Position numbers and translations under genes: made by a program. A stretch of 64,000 nucleotides of DNA from assembly GCA_002205965.3 (NCBI GenBank), contig NADL03000534.1, positions 1,178,001-1,242,000 of the forward strand, written 5' to 3'. This document shows, piece by piece, positions 12,058-21,253 of the stretch (position 1 is its first letter; the number at the start of each line of letters is the position of its first letter). The notes under the pieces were generated by a model. That model worked only from the letters and a program-made list of their open reading frames with translations, was not told where the DNA came from and made no database searches. Source of the DNA: Kappaphycus alvarezii (taxonomy: Eukaryota > Rhodophyta > Florideophyceae > Gigartinales > Solieriaceae).

Positions 12058-12350
12058 GCTTGCTATTGATTCCGCACCCGCTCCAGGGTGCTGGAAGATA
12101 CCAACTCTGTGGTATATGTCTGGATCCACAAAGGGTGGTCACGAAATGCAAGCTGTTGCTTGCATTTCTGAGGAGCCATGGAAAATGCTAATATCTCACC
12201 CCCGGGCTGGGTGAAGAATCATGCTATTAGATTCACATCTCCTGCAGGGTGTTGAATGCGATACTTCACGGAAAAGTGAATGTTGGGATAAATGCATGCG
12301 CAGGAACAAACGTACTCATGAGTAATTGGCGACGAGACCACAGCAGTGGT
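12058..12350. repeat. Run of short palindromes spaced about 24 bp apart
   Basis: Dyad centres lie near 12058, 12082, 12106, 12132, 12155, 12178, 12205, 12225/12244, 12272, 12294, 12318 and 12343. Strongest members: an 11-bp perfect stem with a 4-nt loop (12143-12153 with 12158-12168), ATACCA/TGGTAT (12098/12110), TCACCC/GGGTGA (12196/12209), TACTCATGAGTA (12313-12324) and ACCAC/GTGGT (12337/12346). Weaker members such as AAGCTT or CCATGG would be unremarkable alone. No gene is seen here. It lies just beyond the 3' LTR of Copia element 3. Confidence 0.45.
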
Positions 12351-12450
12351 AAATGCTATGATCTACTACGGTGGTTTCCATGCTAATGCAAGAGGCGGAA
12401 CGAATGCCACCATATATCTGGAAACTGATAGCTATAGCGAAATAGGGGGC

Positions 12451-12456
12451 TTTATT
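12451..12456 (-). terminator. Polyadenylation signal AATAAA in the LTR
   Basis: Minus strand reads AATAAA within a TAGGG...CCCTA stem (12443-12447 with 12459-12463). It lies about 250 bp downstream of the TATA box, a plausible R-region end. Confidence 0.4.
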
Positions 12457-12704
12457 CTCCCTAAATAAGCGACACGAGCGATGGAACCCGAGTAAAGATG
12501 GCAGAGTGTGGGAAATTAGCGAAAAAAACAAGTCGACTGGCTACACTGACACCCAGTAGAAGACCAGTGTGAAGGTCAACCCTATACACTAACCGCCTGA
12601 ACGAGTAGCGGCTACCTGGATTGGAAAGCTGTAGTGGTAATGGGGGGTTCAGTGTCTGGATTTCAATCGATACCTTGGAGAGTTGGGTCTCCTTGGCCGA
12701 ACTT

Positions 12705-12715
12705 CCCTTTTTATA
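12705..12715 (-). promoter_or_regulatory. TATA box of the Copia LTR
   Basis: Minus strand reads TATAAAAAGGG, 308 bp inside the LTR start, where the U3 core promoter is expected. Confidence 0.5.
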
Positions 12716-13023
12716 GACAAATGCACTACTACTTGCCAGAGGAAACCTTGGTTGTTACACGTGGGTAAAAATCTCTTGAAATTACTGAAATAATACTACA
12801 CGTTAGCTATGAATCACACTATCCAATAAAAAAACTAAGGGTTTGTAGCAAAGTTACACATACGTGTACACTTTGCGTGCACTACTGCCATATTGGCATA
12901 ACAGCAGAGTGACAGCACTAAACACCATTGCTCTGCGTGGCCGAAATCCGATAGCGTTCCAACAACAATGCCATCATGGCACTAAATAACAAAACGACCA
13001 CGGTATCCGGTGGCAATATTACA

Positions 13024-13033
13024 CTTCCCTTCT
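13024..13033 (-). promoter_or_regulatory. Polypurine tract of Copia element 3
   Basis: AGAAGGGAAG on the minus strand directly precedes the TG of the LTR; it would prime plus-strand DNA synthesis. Confidence 0.5.
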
Positions 13034-13059
13034 AAAAGTGGACAAACCGTTAGTATTAC

Positions 13060-14833
13060 TTCATACAAATACATATCTGAACTGGGCTATGGTCATATCC
13101 AGTTATTATAATTTCATCGAGGGCACGACAGGCGGTCACTTTGGAGAGGGCGTCGGCGTGATTTTCTTCGGAGAGAACGAGACCAACATTCAATACCTCA
13201 TGTCGGTTATACACCTAACGAGTTGCTGCAATATCGATTATTAGGCGCTTTTCCGAGGTATGCGACGCCTTCGTAATGACTTCGAACATTTTTTAGAATC
13301 CGTCAACATAGTGACTGGGATCGTTTTTTGTAGATCCTTTCCAAGTTATGCATAGTGGCGAAAACGATATTGAACCTTTCAGCGAATGCATATATCTCTC
13401 CGGCCATAATGGAGCGTACAACCCGTTTGCATTTCCTGCTCGCAAAATCCAACACATGCCAGCGGTCCTCGGCATCGCACAGCAGCATAACATATCCCAA
13501 TTGAGAAGAGTTGTTGTCATGTGTAGCAAAAGAGGCATCTGTGTAAGTTCAGAGATGGAGTGTTTCTCCGTCCAGTGGTCCATACTGCAGGGAGAGTGAA
13601 GCGCTTCCTCGAACCCTTTTGATAGCTTTGTTAAGCTCAGAGATACGATATTTGTAGAAAGAATTCTCTGTTACTTGGGCCGCTCTGTTGATTTCACAAC
13701 ATACATCAGGGCGAATATGTGCAAGCCATCCAAAAGACGCTCTAATAGACCGAAACTGTTCGAACGCTATATCCATTGGGACCAAGGTTGCCTTAATTGC
13801 GTACTCTAGTTGACTTACAGAGAACATTCATATGCCACCTGCGTCGAGCTCTGTGGATATTTGAACGCCTAAAAACTCAATATAATCCCATTCTCTTGGC
13901 CAGGATTCGAACCTATCAAGTGTTTTTTCCGTTAGCTTTTGGAACTTCTCGTTGCCGGTTAGTAGAGGGTCATTAACGTAGCTTCCGAGGAGTCCATTAG
14001 TGCCATCTTCGCCTTCCTTCATGTACAATGACAGATTGATTTCCATTTGGGTAGGTCAACCTGAATATTGTTGTCGTGGGTCACTCCCCAATAGTCCCCT
14101 ACATCTGTGATCCCATACAGTGCACGAACGATCTAAAAATGCGATTTTCTGGAAGCGAGAAATATTTTCTGTGGTCTGGTCTCAGTCGAAGGTAGATCTC
14201 TCTACTCATTTTCTCATCGCTCTGGAGGTAAGCTTGCCTGACGTCGTGGGAGAACAACCGGAAATTTCGGACTGCAGTGGTAGAAACGATGATTTTGACA
14301 GAGCTCTGTCGCATAGTTGTGATATTATGGACAATAAATGGCTTTTCATTGTCCCGAAACCCGTGAGCAACATAACGAGCCTTTGCTTTCTCATGTTCGG
14401 TCCCTGCATTCTTCAATTTGCGAACGAATCTTCCGCTCAAGATGTTGGCTTCCCTAGGGATGTTCTCTTCTCTCACTGTCTGAAAGATACAACGAGATAT
14501 TAAACCATCGATTTCTTTCTGCTTGACATCATTGAACGCCCCAGGACTTTCGTGAAGGTCACCTGGTTTGATGATTTCAGTGAGATGCACGCGGCATTCC
14601 TCATTCCCCTTCCTGTCCGTTAGTGCTTCTTCCTCGTTCAATCTCACGACATGATCTGCGAGCTTTGCGAAGTACACATTTCCAGTAATAATTGCATCGA
14701 AGATAACACCATGATCTAGGGACGCATCCTTTTGAGGTTTTGGTGGTGGCACAGGTGTCGGAGCGGGATCCCGAGGGAGTTCGTTATAAGGTTTGATCTT
14801 ATCCACAGAGTACTGCCTTTGAATTCCGTTCAT
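13060..14833 (-). pseudogene. Copia reverse transcriptase and RNase H (element 3)
   Basis: The 244-codon frame 14833-14099 covers the linker and RT N-terminus: KARYVAHGFRDNEKPF followed by FRLFSHDVRQAYLQSDE, with the first catalytic Asp in HDVRQAYLQ. Frame 14046-13828 holds GSYVNDPLLTGN at about 13980, the YVDD box with its first Asp changed to Asn, which should abolish activity. Frame 13827-13549 gives the thumb/connection (GWLAHIRPDVCCEINRAAQ). RNase H continues to about 13,060 and ends with SEENHADALSK. Copia RT-RNase H proteins are normally one polyprotein. Confidence 0.75.
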
Positions 14834-15551
14834 TTAAATGACTGCCTGAGGCGAGTGTTAACTACATGCTTAACCGTCTCCGATCTTGCAGTTTTCAGGG
14901 ATCTCGTTCTATCACGTTGGTTCGGAATATCTACAGTTGAAAGTGGCGTTCTTGGGATAATACCAAACAGAAGAAGTACGAGACACAAGCCATTCGGTCC
15001 AGCAGTTTCATTCATCGCCTTCACAGCCAGGGATACGATGTATTACATTGGTAGAGATGGATGCTGGGCTTCAACCTTGCGGTATATGTTTCGGAGGAAA
15101 GCATGATAACGCTCTCCAGGTCCAAGAGCATTATGGCTCTCAACACCTGACGCATCATGACGAATGCCAGCTTCTGCCAACAGAGATTTCCATTCCTCGG
15201 ATTGAAACTTCGTTCCTTGGTCAACATGAATGGCTTCAGAAAACCCAATGTAAGTCAAGACCCATGTTGTCATGTAATTATGCCAAACATACTTTGTGTT
15301 TTCTCTATCTGGAAGAAATGAGGGGGAGATAAAAAGGGTATCCTCGTCAATGATGTGCAGAACTCGTTTTCCACAATGTTCATAAGGTCCATGTACACAG
15401 TTCGGTTAAACGCAATATCCTCGGAAGTTAGAGAAACTTTGAAGCGACCAGGTTCTTTTGAAAGTCTTTGGCATATGTCATAAGCTTCGGTTATAGACTG
15501 TAGCTCCTTTGCGGTTTCTGGTGTTGCGTCTGGATCATTTGCTCTTTTCAT
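14830..15551 (-). pseudogene. Copia integrase (element 3)
   Basis: Three overlapping frames give a complete catalytic triad: the first Asp in TVYMDLMNIVE (frame 15551-15270), the second in AIHVDQGTKFQSEEW and the Glu in LGPGERYHAFLRN (frame 15273-15043). The spacing fits the retroviral integrase core. Frame 15024-14830 is the C-terminal extension. Two frame changes separate the parts. Confidence 0.7.
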
Positions 15552-15735
15552 AAGGCTGAAGATTCGATCGGGGTGCGCATGAAATAAATGGCTGTGGGTT
15601 CTCCTCAGCTTGTTTGTCGTGTTAAGAATAGTATTATTTCATGTAAAGTATAAGAGACCGAGCTTTTCGGTTTGAGGAATCTCCAAAACAATATGTTTGC
15701 CCATGACCATCTTTCCAGCCACGTCAATAATTAGC

Positions 15736-16113
15736 TTATAGTCTTTCATGACATCCAGCCCGAGGAGTAACGGTACATCGATAGGCACTATGTTTGCAAC
15801 TATGGACAAAAAAAATCATCATTACAGGAATTCGGAACTCGATTGTGCCTTTACTCCCCTGAGAGTAATCGCCAAATCTGAACCTTCTTCTGTCCCCGGA
15901 GTTATAGACCTCTAATTTTGCTCCCAGTTCTTCGCGATATGCTCTGGATTGTGGCTCGCCTACCACCGATCTTCGTGCTCCAGAATCAATACAGGCTCCA
16001 TTGAATACTCCAGGTGATTGGCAAGTAAACACTTTCAGTTCCTCTGTTCTGCACGCATAGATTTCTTCCTTACGATCTTCTCGTCTTTTTCCGAGGGAAT
16101 GTAGACGACTCAA
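15736..16113 (-). pseudogene. Copia aspartic protease (element 3)
   Basis: A 125-codon frame contains GACIDSGARRSVVGE, a variant of the retropepsin DTG/DSG active site with flanking hydrophobic residues, followed by a basic segment (RRRFRFGDYSQGSKG) and a beta-strand block resembling the flap and C-terminal half. It sits between gag and integrase as expected. Confidence 0.6.
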
Positions 16114-16275
16114 TCATTTAAAAAAAATCTAAAAATTGCTCACATGAATCCTCAGGCTAATTTCAGCATCCTGCAATACTTCTAATACGGATTGTGCCAA
16201 CTCTCTATCGCATTCAGAGGTTTGATGTTGCAGCTGTTCTGTAGAGAGTAGGACCTCGCTTTTTCCTTGATATGA

Positions 16276-17655
16276 TCAGCCTAGTTGGGTGCATAGTTCG
16301 TAGATTACAAAAGCTGTCGGGTTTCTCTGTTTCTTCCTTTCGTAGTACTCGATTCTGTTCTTCGTTTCCCGAGCGAGATGTAACAAATCTTTAAAATCCG
16401 AAATTGTATGCTCAGGTTTGTTACAACTGAAGCAACCCATGATGTCAAGGGGGTGGAAGCCTTGGTTATTTCCCTGAGAAGAATCCAACTTTCGGGTAGA
16501 AAGCCCATTGTGTCGGTTAAGATATCTTTCTTGACTTTGGTAGAGAACACCTGTGACTTCATCCTTTACATTGGGTAGCCCAACAATGTCGTCGCGCTGA
16601 TGGGCAAGCAGAGTTTCTTTCGAAATGGGAAGTGCGGATTATAGTTCTCCATATAGTTGCTGGAAGTTTATATTGTGGATTGCAATGCGGGAAAGAGGTT
16701 TGACTGCCCAACTATAACCAATAACAGCCTTTCGAAGGAAATCAACTCTATGAGCTTCTCCACGATGTGATTGCGGACCTGAGGGGCCAGCTTTGTCATT
16801 GCTTTATAAACTTTTTCGAGAGCCGCAGAGATTTCAAACCCGTCCTTTTCGAATTTGGCCAAGCGGAGAGATGAGAGATAGTTCTTACATCTGTCCTGGC
16901 GCACAGAAGATTTGTATTCAGCCTTTACCATCTCAACTGCCTGGATGAATTCAGTTGCGTAGCTGTAGACACGATCATAGTAGAAGCGTTTAGCGTCACT
17001 ACTGAAAATTTATGCATACACTGTAGTTTCTGCGTTGAAAAAGATCGTAGTCTCGGGCTGCTTGTAGGTAATCCGCAACGTAATCTTGGAAGAATTCTCC
17101 GATAGCACCAGAAAACTTCTGCTTTCCGTCTTTAAATCTCATAGCGATCTTATGGGCGGTACCAGCTTCGGTATCTCTAGCTGAAACGGTGGTTGAAGAT
17201 GCAGTCAATAGGCTAGGGGCCTGCTGAGGTGTTGCTTCTGGACCTTTTCGGCTGTCTGCGATAAACTTCAGAACTATAGCTTCAGCGAATTCCCGATCCT
17301 CTGCCTCCTCGTAAAGACTTGTGGCAAGTGTGAGGAGAAACATTCGAGAGCTGTGGATTGTAAGGTTAGCTCCTCGCTTTTTTGACCATTGCCTAAACTG
17401 TCGATGTAAGAGTGGAAGAACAAGTAGATACGGCGAGAAGAGGACACCAGGAGGAAACATTTCAGATATTGACGCTTTCAGCTGCGGTCAATCCATCGTT
17501 ACATACTTCAGATCGTCCTCAAGAACGCCAACAAAAGTTACAAAACCGGCCTTATTGGTTGTAAGGGTCAAGACATTAACTGAATTCATGAAGAGGCTAT
17601 TAAACCCATCTGAGTTAAATGCAACGAGAGCTTCTGAGAAAGAAATACTTGACAT
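16276..17655 (-). pseudogene. Copia gag with zinc knuckle (element 3)
   Basis: The likely start is the Met at 17655 (SISFSEALVAFNSDGFNSLF). Frame 17460-16999 carries the capsid-like helices (SGAIGEFFQDYVADYLQAA); frame 16931-16668 continues, and 16488-16276 has GCFSCNKPEHTISDF, a CCHC knuckle whose last Cys is replaced. The pieces are joined only by frame changes. The start codon is nearly touching the Tc1 outer repeat at 17675-17690. Confidence 0.6.
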
Positions 17656-17674
17656 ACTGCGAGACAGGGGATTG

Positions 17675-17700
17675 CTGACTGATGCCATACCACACACCCC
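17675..17700 (+). repeat. Tc1 outer left terminal repeat
   Basis: CTGACTGATGCCATAC then CACACACCCC; pairs with the outer right copy at 19187-19211 over 16 perfect bases and further imperfect ones. Confidence 0.65.
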
Positions 17701-17849
17701 TGTTTCGCTGATATTTGCTACTTCCAAACAGCCTATTAAAAAACCGTTTCCACCAATGAAAAGCTTGCATTAAAATAACGTTAGGAAAACGACCTTTAAA
17801 CGGTAACGTAAACAGGGGCATCGGTGTAATACTTTAGAAACATAAAGAG

Positions 17850-17872
17850 GAGGTGACTGATGCCATACGACA
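17850..17872 (+). repeat. Tc1 inner left terminal repeat
   Basis: 23-bp perfect reverse complement of 19018-19040, core TGACTGATGCCATACGACA. Confidence 0.75.
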
Positions 17873-17989
17873 TGCACCCTTAATCATTAACTAACAAGAT
17901 CTTAGAGCGTTCCAACACGCTCTATTAACTTTCTCCGAAGCTCTAGAGACCCCAAGAGAGGGAGAAAAGGAAGCCGGTATATCAACGAT

Positions 17990-18977
17990 GCCAAAGGGGA
18001 CGCAAGTTGAGCTTAGAGGAGCGAGCCAAAATTTCGGCCTTGAAGGAAGCCGGTTCATCGATTCAGGCGATTGTAAGGCAGCTTTATCGATCGCTAGTGG
18101 TTGTTTCTTCATTCTTAAAGAGTCCAGCAACCTATAGAAGCAAAAAAATTCGAGCAAATCGGAAAAAATGACTGAACGAAACGAACGAAGATTGCTTTGG
18201 GCAGAAAGTAGCTCGACAAAAAGCTTAAGGACTCTAAGAAATGAACTCAATCTTCCCATTTCTCCAAGCAGAACGAGGGCATATTTAAATGGCTCAGGGT
18301 TTCTACGGTACAAAAAATAAATCGAAAGCCTCCGCTTCAGCAGAGACACCGTGATGCCGAATAAAATTTGCTAGAACCCATTCAAGCAAGAGCACGAATT
18401 GGTGGGGCAAGGTCGTTTGGAGTGATGAAAAAAGATTCAATTGTGATGGACCAGACGGTATTCAGTGCTACTGGCACGATTTGAGGCGTGAGGAAATAAT
18501 TTTGTCAAAACACCAGCATGGGGAGAACGGAGTGATGGTTTGGGCCGCATTTTATGCGAAGACAAAAATAGTGAGGGTAACCGTAAGGTTAAATGAAGGG
18601 AAATACGTGGAGATTCTGGAGAAGGTATTGCTAGACTGGGCTGATGACGAACTGCCAGTTGGATGGATATTCCAGAAGGATAATGCTCCGGCCAACGCGT
18701 CAAAAGTAGCTGAGAAGTGGTTTAAAGATCAAGGAATACCCGTGCTTGAATGGCCAGCTCGCTCTCCAGATCTAAACCCGCTAAAGAACCTCTGGGCATG
18801 CTGGCCAGGGTCGTTTATGCCAATACAAGGCATTTTTCTACGCTGCAGGAACTCATGGATTGCATCACTGATTGCTGGAATAACATTGACCCTGGCATTG
18901 TCCAAAGGCTGGTGAATTCAATGCACAACCGCTGCATTGAAGTCATTGCGAGGCAGGGCGGGATGGCAGATTACTAG
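17990..18977 (+). pseudogene. Tc1-like transposase, third catalytic residue changed to Lys
   Basis: The N-terminus shows a helix-turn-helix (KLSLEERAKISALKEAG from about 18004, then IVRQLYRSLVVVSSFLK) and a second DNA-binding segment (RRLLWAESSSTKSLRTLRNE). The catalytic domain begins with VVWSDEKRFN (first Asp), continues with GVMVWAAF and IFQKDNAPANAS (second Asp), and reaches SPDLNPLKNLW, where the family has SPDLNPIENLW; the Glu 34 residues after the second Asp is Lys. Stops and at least two frameshifts break the protein (the last shift near 18,790; the tail ends at 18,977). Non-autonomous copy. Confidence 0.75.
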
Positions 18978-19017
18978 TTGCGTTTACAGTTTTAGTTCTG
19001 CCCAGTAAAGCATGGGG

Positions 19018-19040
19018 TGTCGTATGGCATCAGTCACCTC
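19018..19040 (-). repeat. Tc1 inner right terminal repeat
   Basis: Perfect 23-bp inverted partner of 17850-17872. Confidence 0.75.
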
Positions 19041-19186
19041 GATTTTTAGGAATGGTGCACTATTTCTCTCCACATCAACTGATTTTCTAGCTTTGTACGT
19101 TTCTTTATATTAAAAGGTCGTACGGGTCGATTGACACTATTATTTTTAAACAAAACTCAAGAGAAACCTTGTAAACTGAAGATTTT

Positions 19187-19211
19187 GGGGGTGTCGTATG
19201 GCATCAGTCAG
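19187..19211 (-). repeat. Tc1 outer right terminal repeat
   Basis: GGGGGTGTCGTATGGCATCA then GTCAG; inverted partner of 17675-17700. A TACTGTAC-rich stretch follows directly. Confidence 0.65.
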
Positions 19212-19350
19212 GAGTGTACTGTACTTTACAATAGAGTACTGTGCTTAATACTGTACCTCATCAATTTCAATTAAGCTTCCGCGGGCAGACTTTACCATCA
19301 GCCGACAAGGCCAGCATTCAAGTAACAGCAGCTTCTTCCCCAATCTCAAT

Positions 19351-19973
19351 ATGATCTCGGTCCAATACCTTCTTGCCGCACTCATGCATACCGTAACAAT
19401 CGTAACTGCCGCTCAAGCGTTTGGAGTTCAAGTGCCCGCAGGAGGCCTCACAAATTGCTTCCTCCGCGAAATTCACTCATCATCTCACGTCTCTGTGCAT
19501 TACGTTGCGGGAGAGACAATTAACGTTAGCATTGAATCACCCTCCGGCATTGTACTTCACACTCAAAGTTCTGCGAAACAAGGGAATACACTTTCGACGC
19601 AAACGAAGATGGCGCTTACAAATTCTGCCTCTCGACGGACTCTATGCGGCGAACACCGACCATGACCAAGTTTAGATTCTTGGTCCTCAGCCCCGAAATC
19701 TTTAGCCCCGATATTGCTCAATCGAATCAGGTTGTGAACGCGCGTAATTTATGCCAGAACATCACCTCACTTTCGAAGAAGGCCCTGTATCTAACTCATC
19801 TTTATTCTGACACCGCCACTGCAACTGACGATGCCCTCAAGAGTTCCATAGCACTTAGTGGTCGCCTTTCCGCACTGGAATGCGTAGCAGTTTTGCTTGT
19901 CACGCTCTCGCAAGTGACGCATTTCCGGAACATGCTCGCTGTGTCCCGCTCAAGGTTGCAAAGGATGGTCTAA
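19351..19973 (+). CDS. p24/EMP24/GP25L family cargo receptor (one frameshift)
   Basis: Predicted type I membrane protein of COPI/COPII vesicles that helps select cargo between ER and Golgi. The frame opens with a signal peptide (about residues 1-22, MISVQYLLAALMHTVTIVTA). A GOLD domain follows with the two conserved cysteines (TNCFLRE near residue 35 and GAYKFCLST), then a luminal coiled coil, one transmembrane segment (CVAVLLVTLSQV) and a short tail HFRNMLAVSRSRLQRMV without a clear KKXX signal. The reading frame shifts by -1 in the GGG run at 19582-19584; four G would keep it open, so a sequence error is likely. About 207 residues, normal for the family. Its stop overlaps the DXO gene stop by 4 bp on the other strand. 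Confidence 0.8.
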
Positions 19974-21253
19974 CCTGCTCGGCGACCATCTTGTTGTTCA
20001 GAGACGGCGGTCCGTCTTAACTCTTCGCGTACGTGCACAATTCGCCCATGGAGACCGTCGCCAGGAGCTGCCACAACTTTTCCCACTATGCATTTTTCCC
20101 CAGGATCTAATCGCACCCGAATTGTTGACCCGGGGTAGTCATAGCAAGCCTCCCGAATCATCGACAAAGTGCAATCCAGAAAAGCGAGACAAACATTCGG
20201 ATCCCAAGCATTTCGGGCATTTGCTTGCTGGAAATGTTCTCGCGCTCTTTTTTGCAGCTCGTTTGTGCGCATCCTCTCAACGCTCTCAAGCACTCCGTGG
20301 TCGTTGCGTTGACCGATGACAATGTGGCGCACGCCGGCGAGAAAGGACTGAAGCCAATACTTGAGATAGCGGTGTCGATACATGTTTGCACGAGCTCTGT
20401 CGGTGGTCACGTTCTTCATTGTCTTGAGCTCAACGTAGTGTTTCAACGGTAGTTCACCCGTGGGAATCGGTCTTGCACAGTCGATCTCTGAGGAAATCAG
20501 TATCCTGTGGTTTCCAATGCGTGTTCTAGCTATACTGCAATACTCGGAATTGGCGTTGACAGGTTGATGAGCAGTTCCTGTGCACAAAGCCTCAAATCTA
20601 TAACCGTGATATATATTGAGTCTTCTGACATAGTCGACAGAGTCGGCATCTATCTTTCTGATGTCTAGATAGACAGTCTTTCCGACAAGAGCACAATCAA
20701 ACTCCCATGCATCACGGTTCTCGTACGGGGTTGTTCCAATCTTGTTGAGGTTGTTTCGGAAAGTGATGATGTCCGCGTGGTTGTCGATATTGTACGATGA
20801 CAAGAGCAGTGCCTTGAGTATAGGCTCGCATCCGTTGTCTTGCTCGTCCTTTGGTACAAAAGTATTGTAATTATCACTCAAGTTGGATCCGACAGGAGGC
20901 ATTTGGAAGCGAAATAGTTGCTCACGGCTGCCAAACTTAAGCACGCGATTGTTATCCCTGGAGTAGCAGGTAATTTCCCTTGGTTCTGATATATGAGTGG
21001 GCTGCGTGCCAGCAGCTATAGAAGATAGCCAACCTCGCACATCGAGATTAATCACGTATAAATTGGGAGAGGTGTCGTCTCCGTGACGGCTAGTTTGTAT
21101 GTAGTTGGCGCCATACTCCATGGTTGTCGCCGCTTTGGTTGGCAACTGCGTCAGCACTTTTGTGATGCAGGCAGTGGAGGCTTCAAAGGTGGAGCTGTAG
21201 TGATGAAGGCAAAGAATAGAATTTTGGTTCTCTGTAGTGTCAATGATCGGCAA
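19970..21253 (-). CDS. DXO/Rai1 family decapping and 5'-end quality-control nuclease
   Basis: An uninterrupted 427-codon frame. DXO/Rai1 enzymes remove incomplete or non-canonical caps (including NAD caps) from RNA 5' ends; several also degrade the RNA 5'-3', and Rai1 stabilises the nuclear exonuclease Rat1/Xrn2. Family motifs are in order: GYRFE (217-221), EIDC (256-259) and ELKT (275-278), which hold the metal-binding acidic residues and lysine, followed by YLKYWLQSFLAGVRHIVIGQ and the C-terminal WDPNVCLAFLD. The family usually has about 380-400 residues, so the start may be Met45 (21121) rather than the first Met. No intron is needed. It is convergent with the p24 gene. Confidence 0.88.
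   Translation of the reverse strand: MPIIDTTENQNSILCLHHYSSTFEASTACITKVLTQLPTKAATTMEYGANYIQTSRHGDDTSPNLYVINLDVRGWLSSIAAGTQPTHISEPREITCYSRDNNRVLKFGSREQLFRFQMPPVGSNLSDNYNTFVPKDEQDNGCEPILKALLLSSYNIDNHADIITFRNNLNKIGTTPYENRDAWEFDCALVGKTVYLDIRKIDADSVDYVRRLNIYHGYRFEALCTGTAHQPVNANSEYCSIARTRIGNHRILISSEIDCARPIPTGELPLKHYVELKTMKNVTTDRARANMYRHRYLKYWLQSFLAGVRHIVIGQRNDHGVLESVERMRTNELQKRAREHFQQANARNAWDPNVCLAFLDCTLSMIREACYDYPGSTIRVRLDPGEKCIVGKVVAAPGDGLHGRIVHVREELRRTAVSEQQDGRRAG

Larger units (their letters stand above)
12420..13023 (-). repeat. 3' LTR of Copia element 3 (inner edge clear, outer edge uncertain)
   Basis: Read on the minus strand, a purine tract AGAAGGGAAG (13033-13024) is followed at once by TGTAATATTGCC, the expected PPT/LTR junction, just downstream of the RNase H region. 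About 300 bp into the LTR a TATA box occurs, and 250 bp further a polyadenylation signal, the usual U3-R order. The U3 part contains several hairpins, including TGCCATCATGGCA (12969-12981) and a 12-bp stem with one bulge (12848-12876). The outer edge is a guess because the 5' LTR was not found for comparison. Confidence 0.55.
12420..17660 (-). mobile_element. Ty1/Copia retrotransposon (element 3), nearly full set of domains
   Basis: All Copia domains occur in order on the minus strand: gag (17655 leftward) with a zinc knuckle, aspartic protease with an IDSGA motif, integrase, RT with a YVND box, and RNase H, then PPT and 3' LTR. Individual domains remain open over 60-245 codons but are separated by frameshifts and stops. 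The gag start lies 15-20 bp from the outer repeat of a Tc1 element, so the 5' LTR is missing, probably displaced or removed there. Confidence 0.75.
17675..19211 (+). mobile_element. Tc1/mariner transposon with IR/DR-type double terminal repeats
   Basis: Four copies of a CTGATGCCATAC repeat bracket a Tc1-like transposase. Outer pair: CTGACTGATGCCATAC at 17675-17690 and its reverse complement at 19196-19211. Inner pair: a 23-bp perfect inverted repeat at 17850-17872 and 19018-19040. Outer and inner copies are about 175 bp apart on both sides, the arrangement called IR/DR in some Tc1 elements (for example Sleeping Beauty type). The expected TA target duplication was not seen at the outer ends, so the exact ends may lie slightly outside. 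Confidence 0.7.

Noticed and set aside
13890..13910. GGTTCGAATCC on the minus strand, resembling a tRNA T-loop
   Set aside because: It lies in the RT coding frame (DRFESWPREW), and no acceptor, D or anticodon stems fit around it.
17488..17727. 79-codon minus frame running from gag into the Tc1 repeat, considered as one protein
   Set aside because: Its first 24 codons are read through the Tc1 outer repeat; gag more plausibly starts at the internal Met at 17655.
19564..19590. Programmed -1 frameshifting in the p24 gene
   Set aside because: No X XXY YYZ slippery heptamer or downstream structure is evident, and the same kind of shift appears in many unrelated genes, which fits base undercalling.
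20158..20452. Short frames in both directions inside the DXO gene
   Set aside because: Shadows of the 427-codon DXO frame, which has family motifs throughout.
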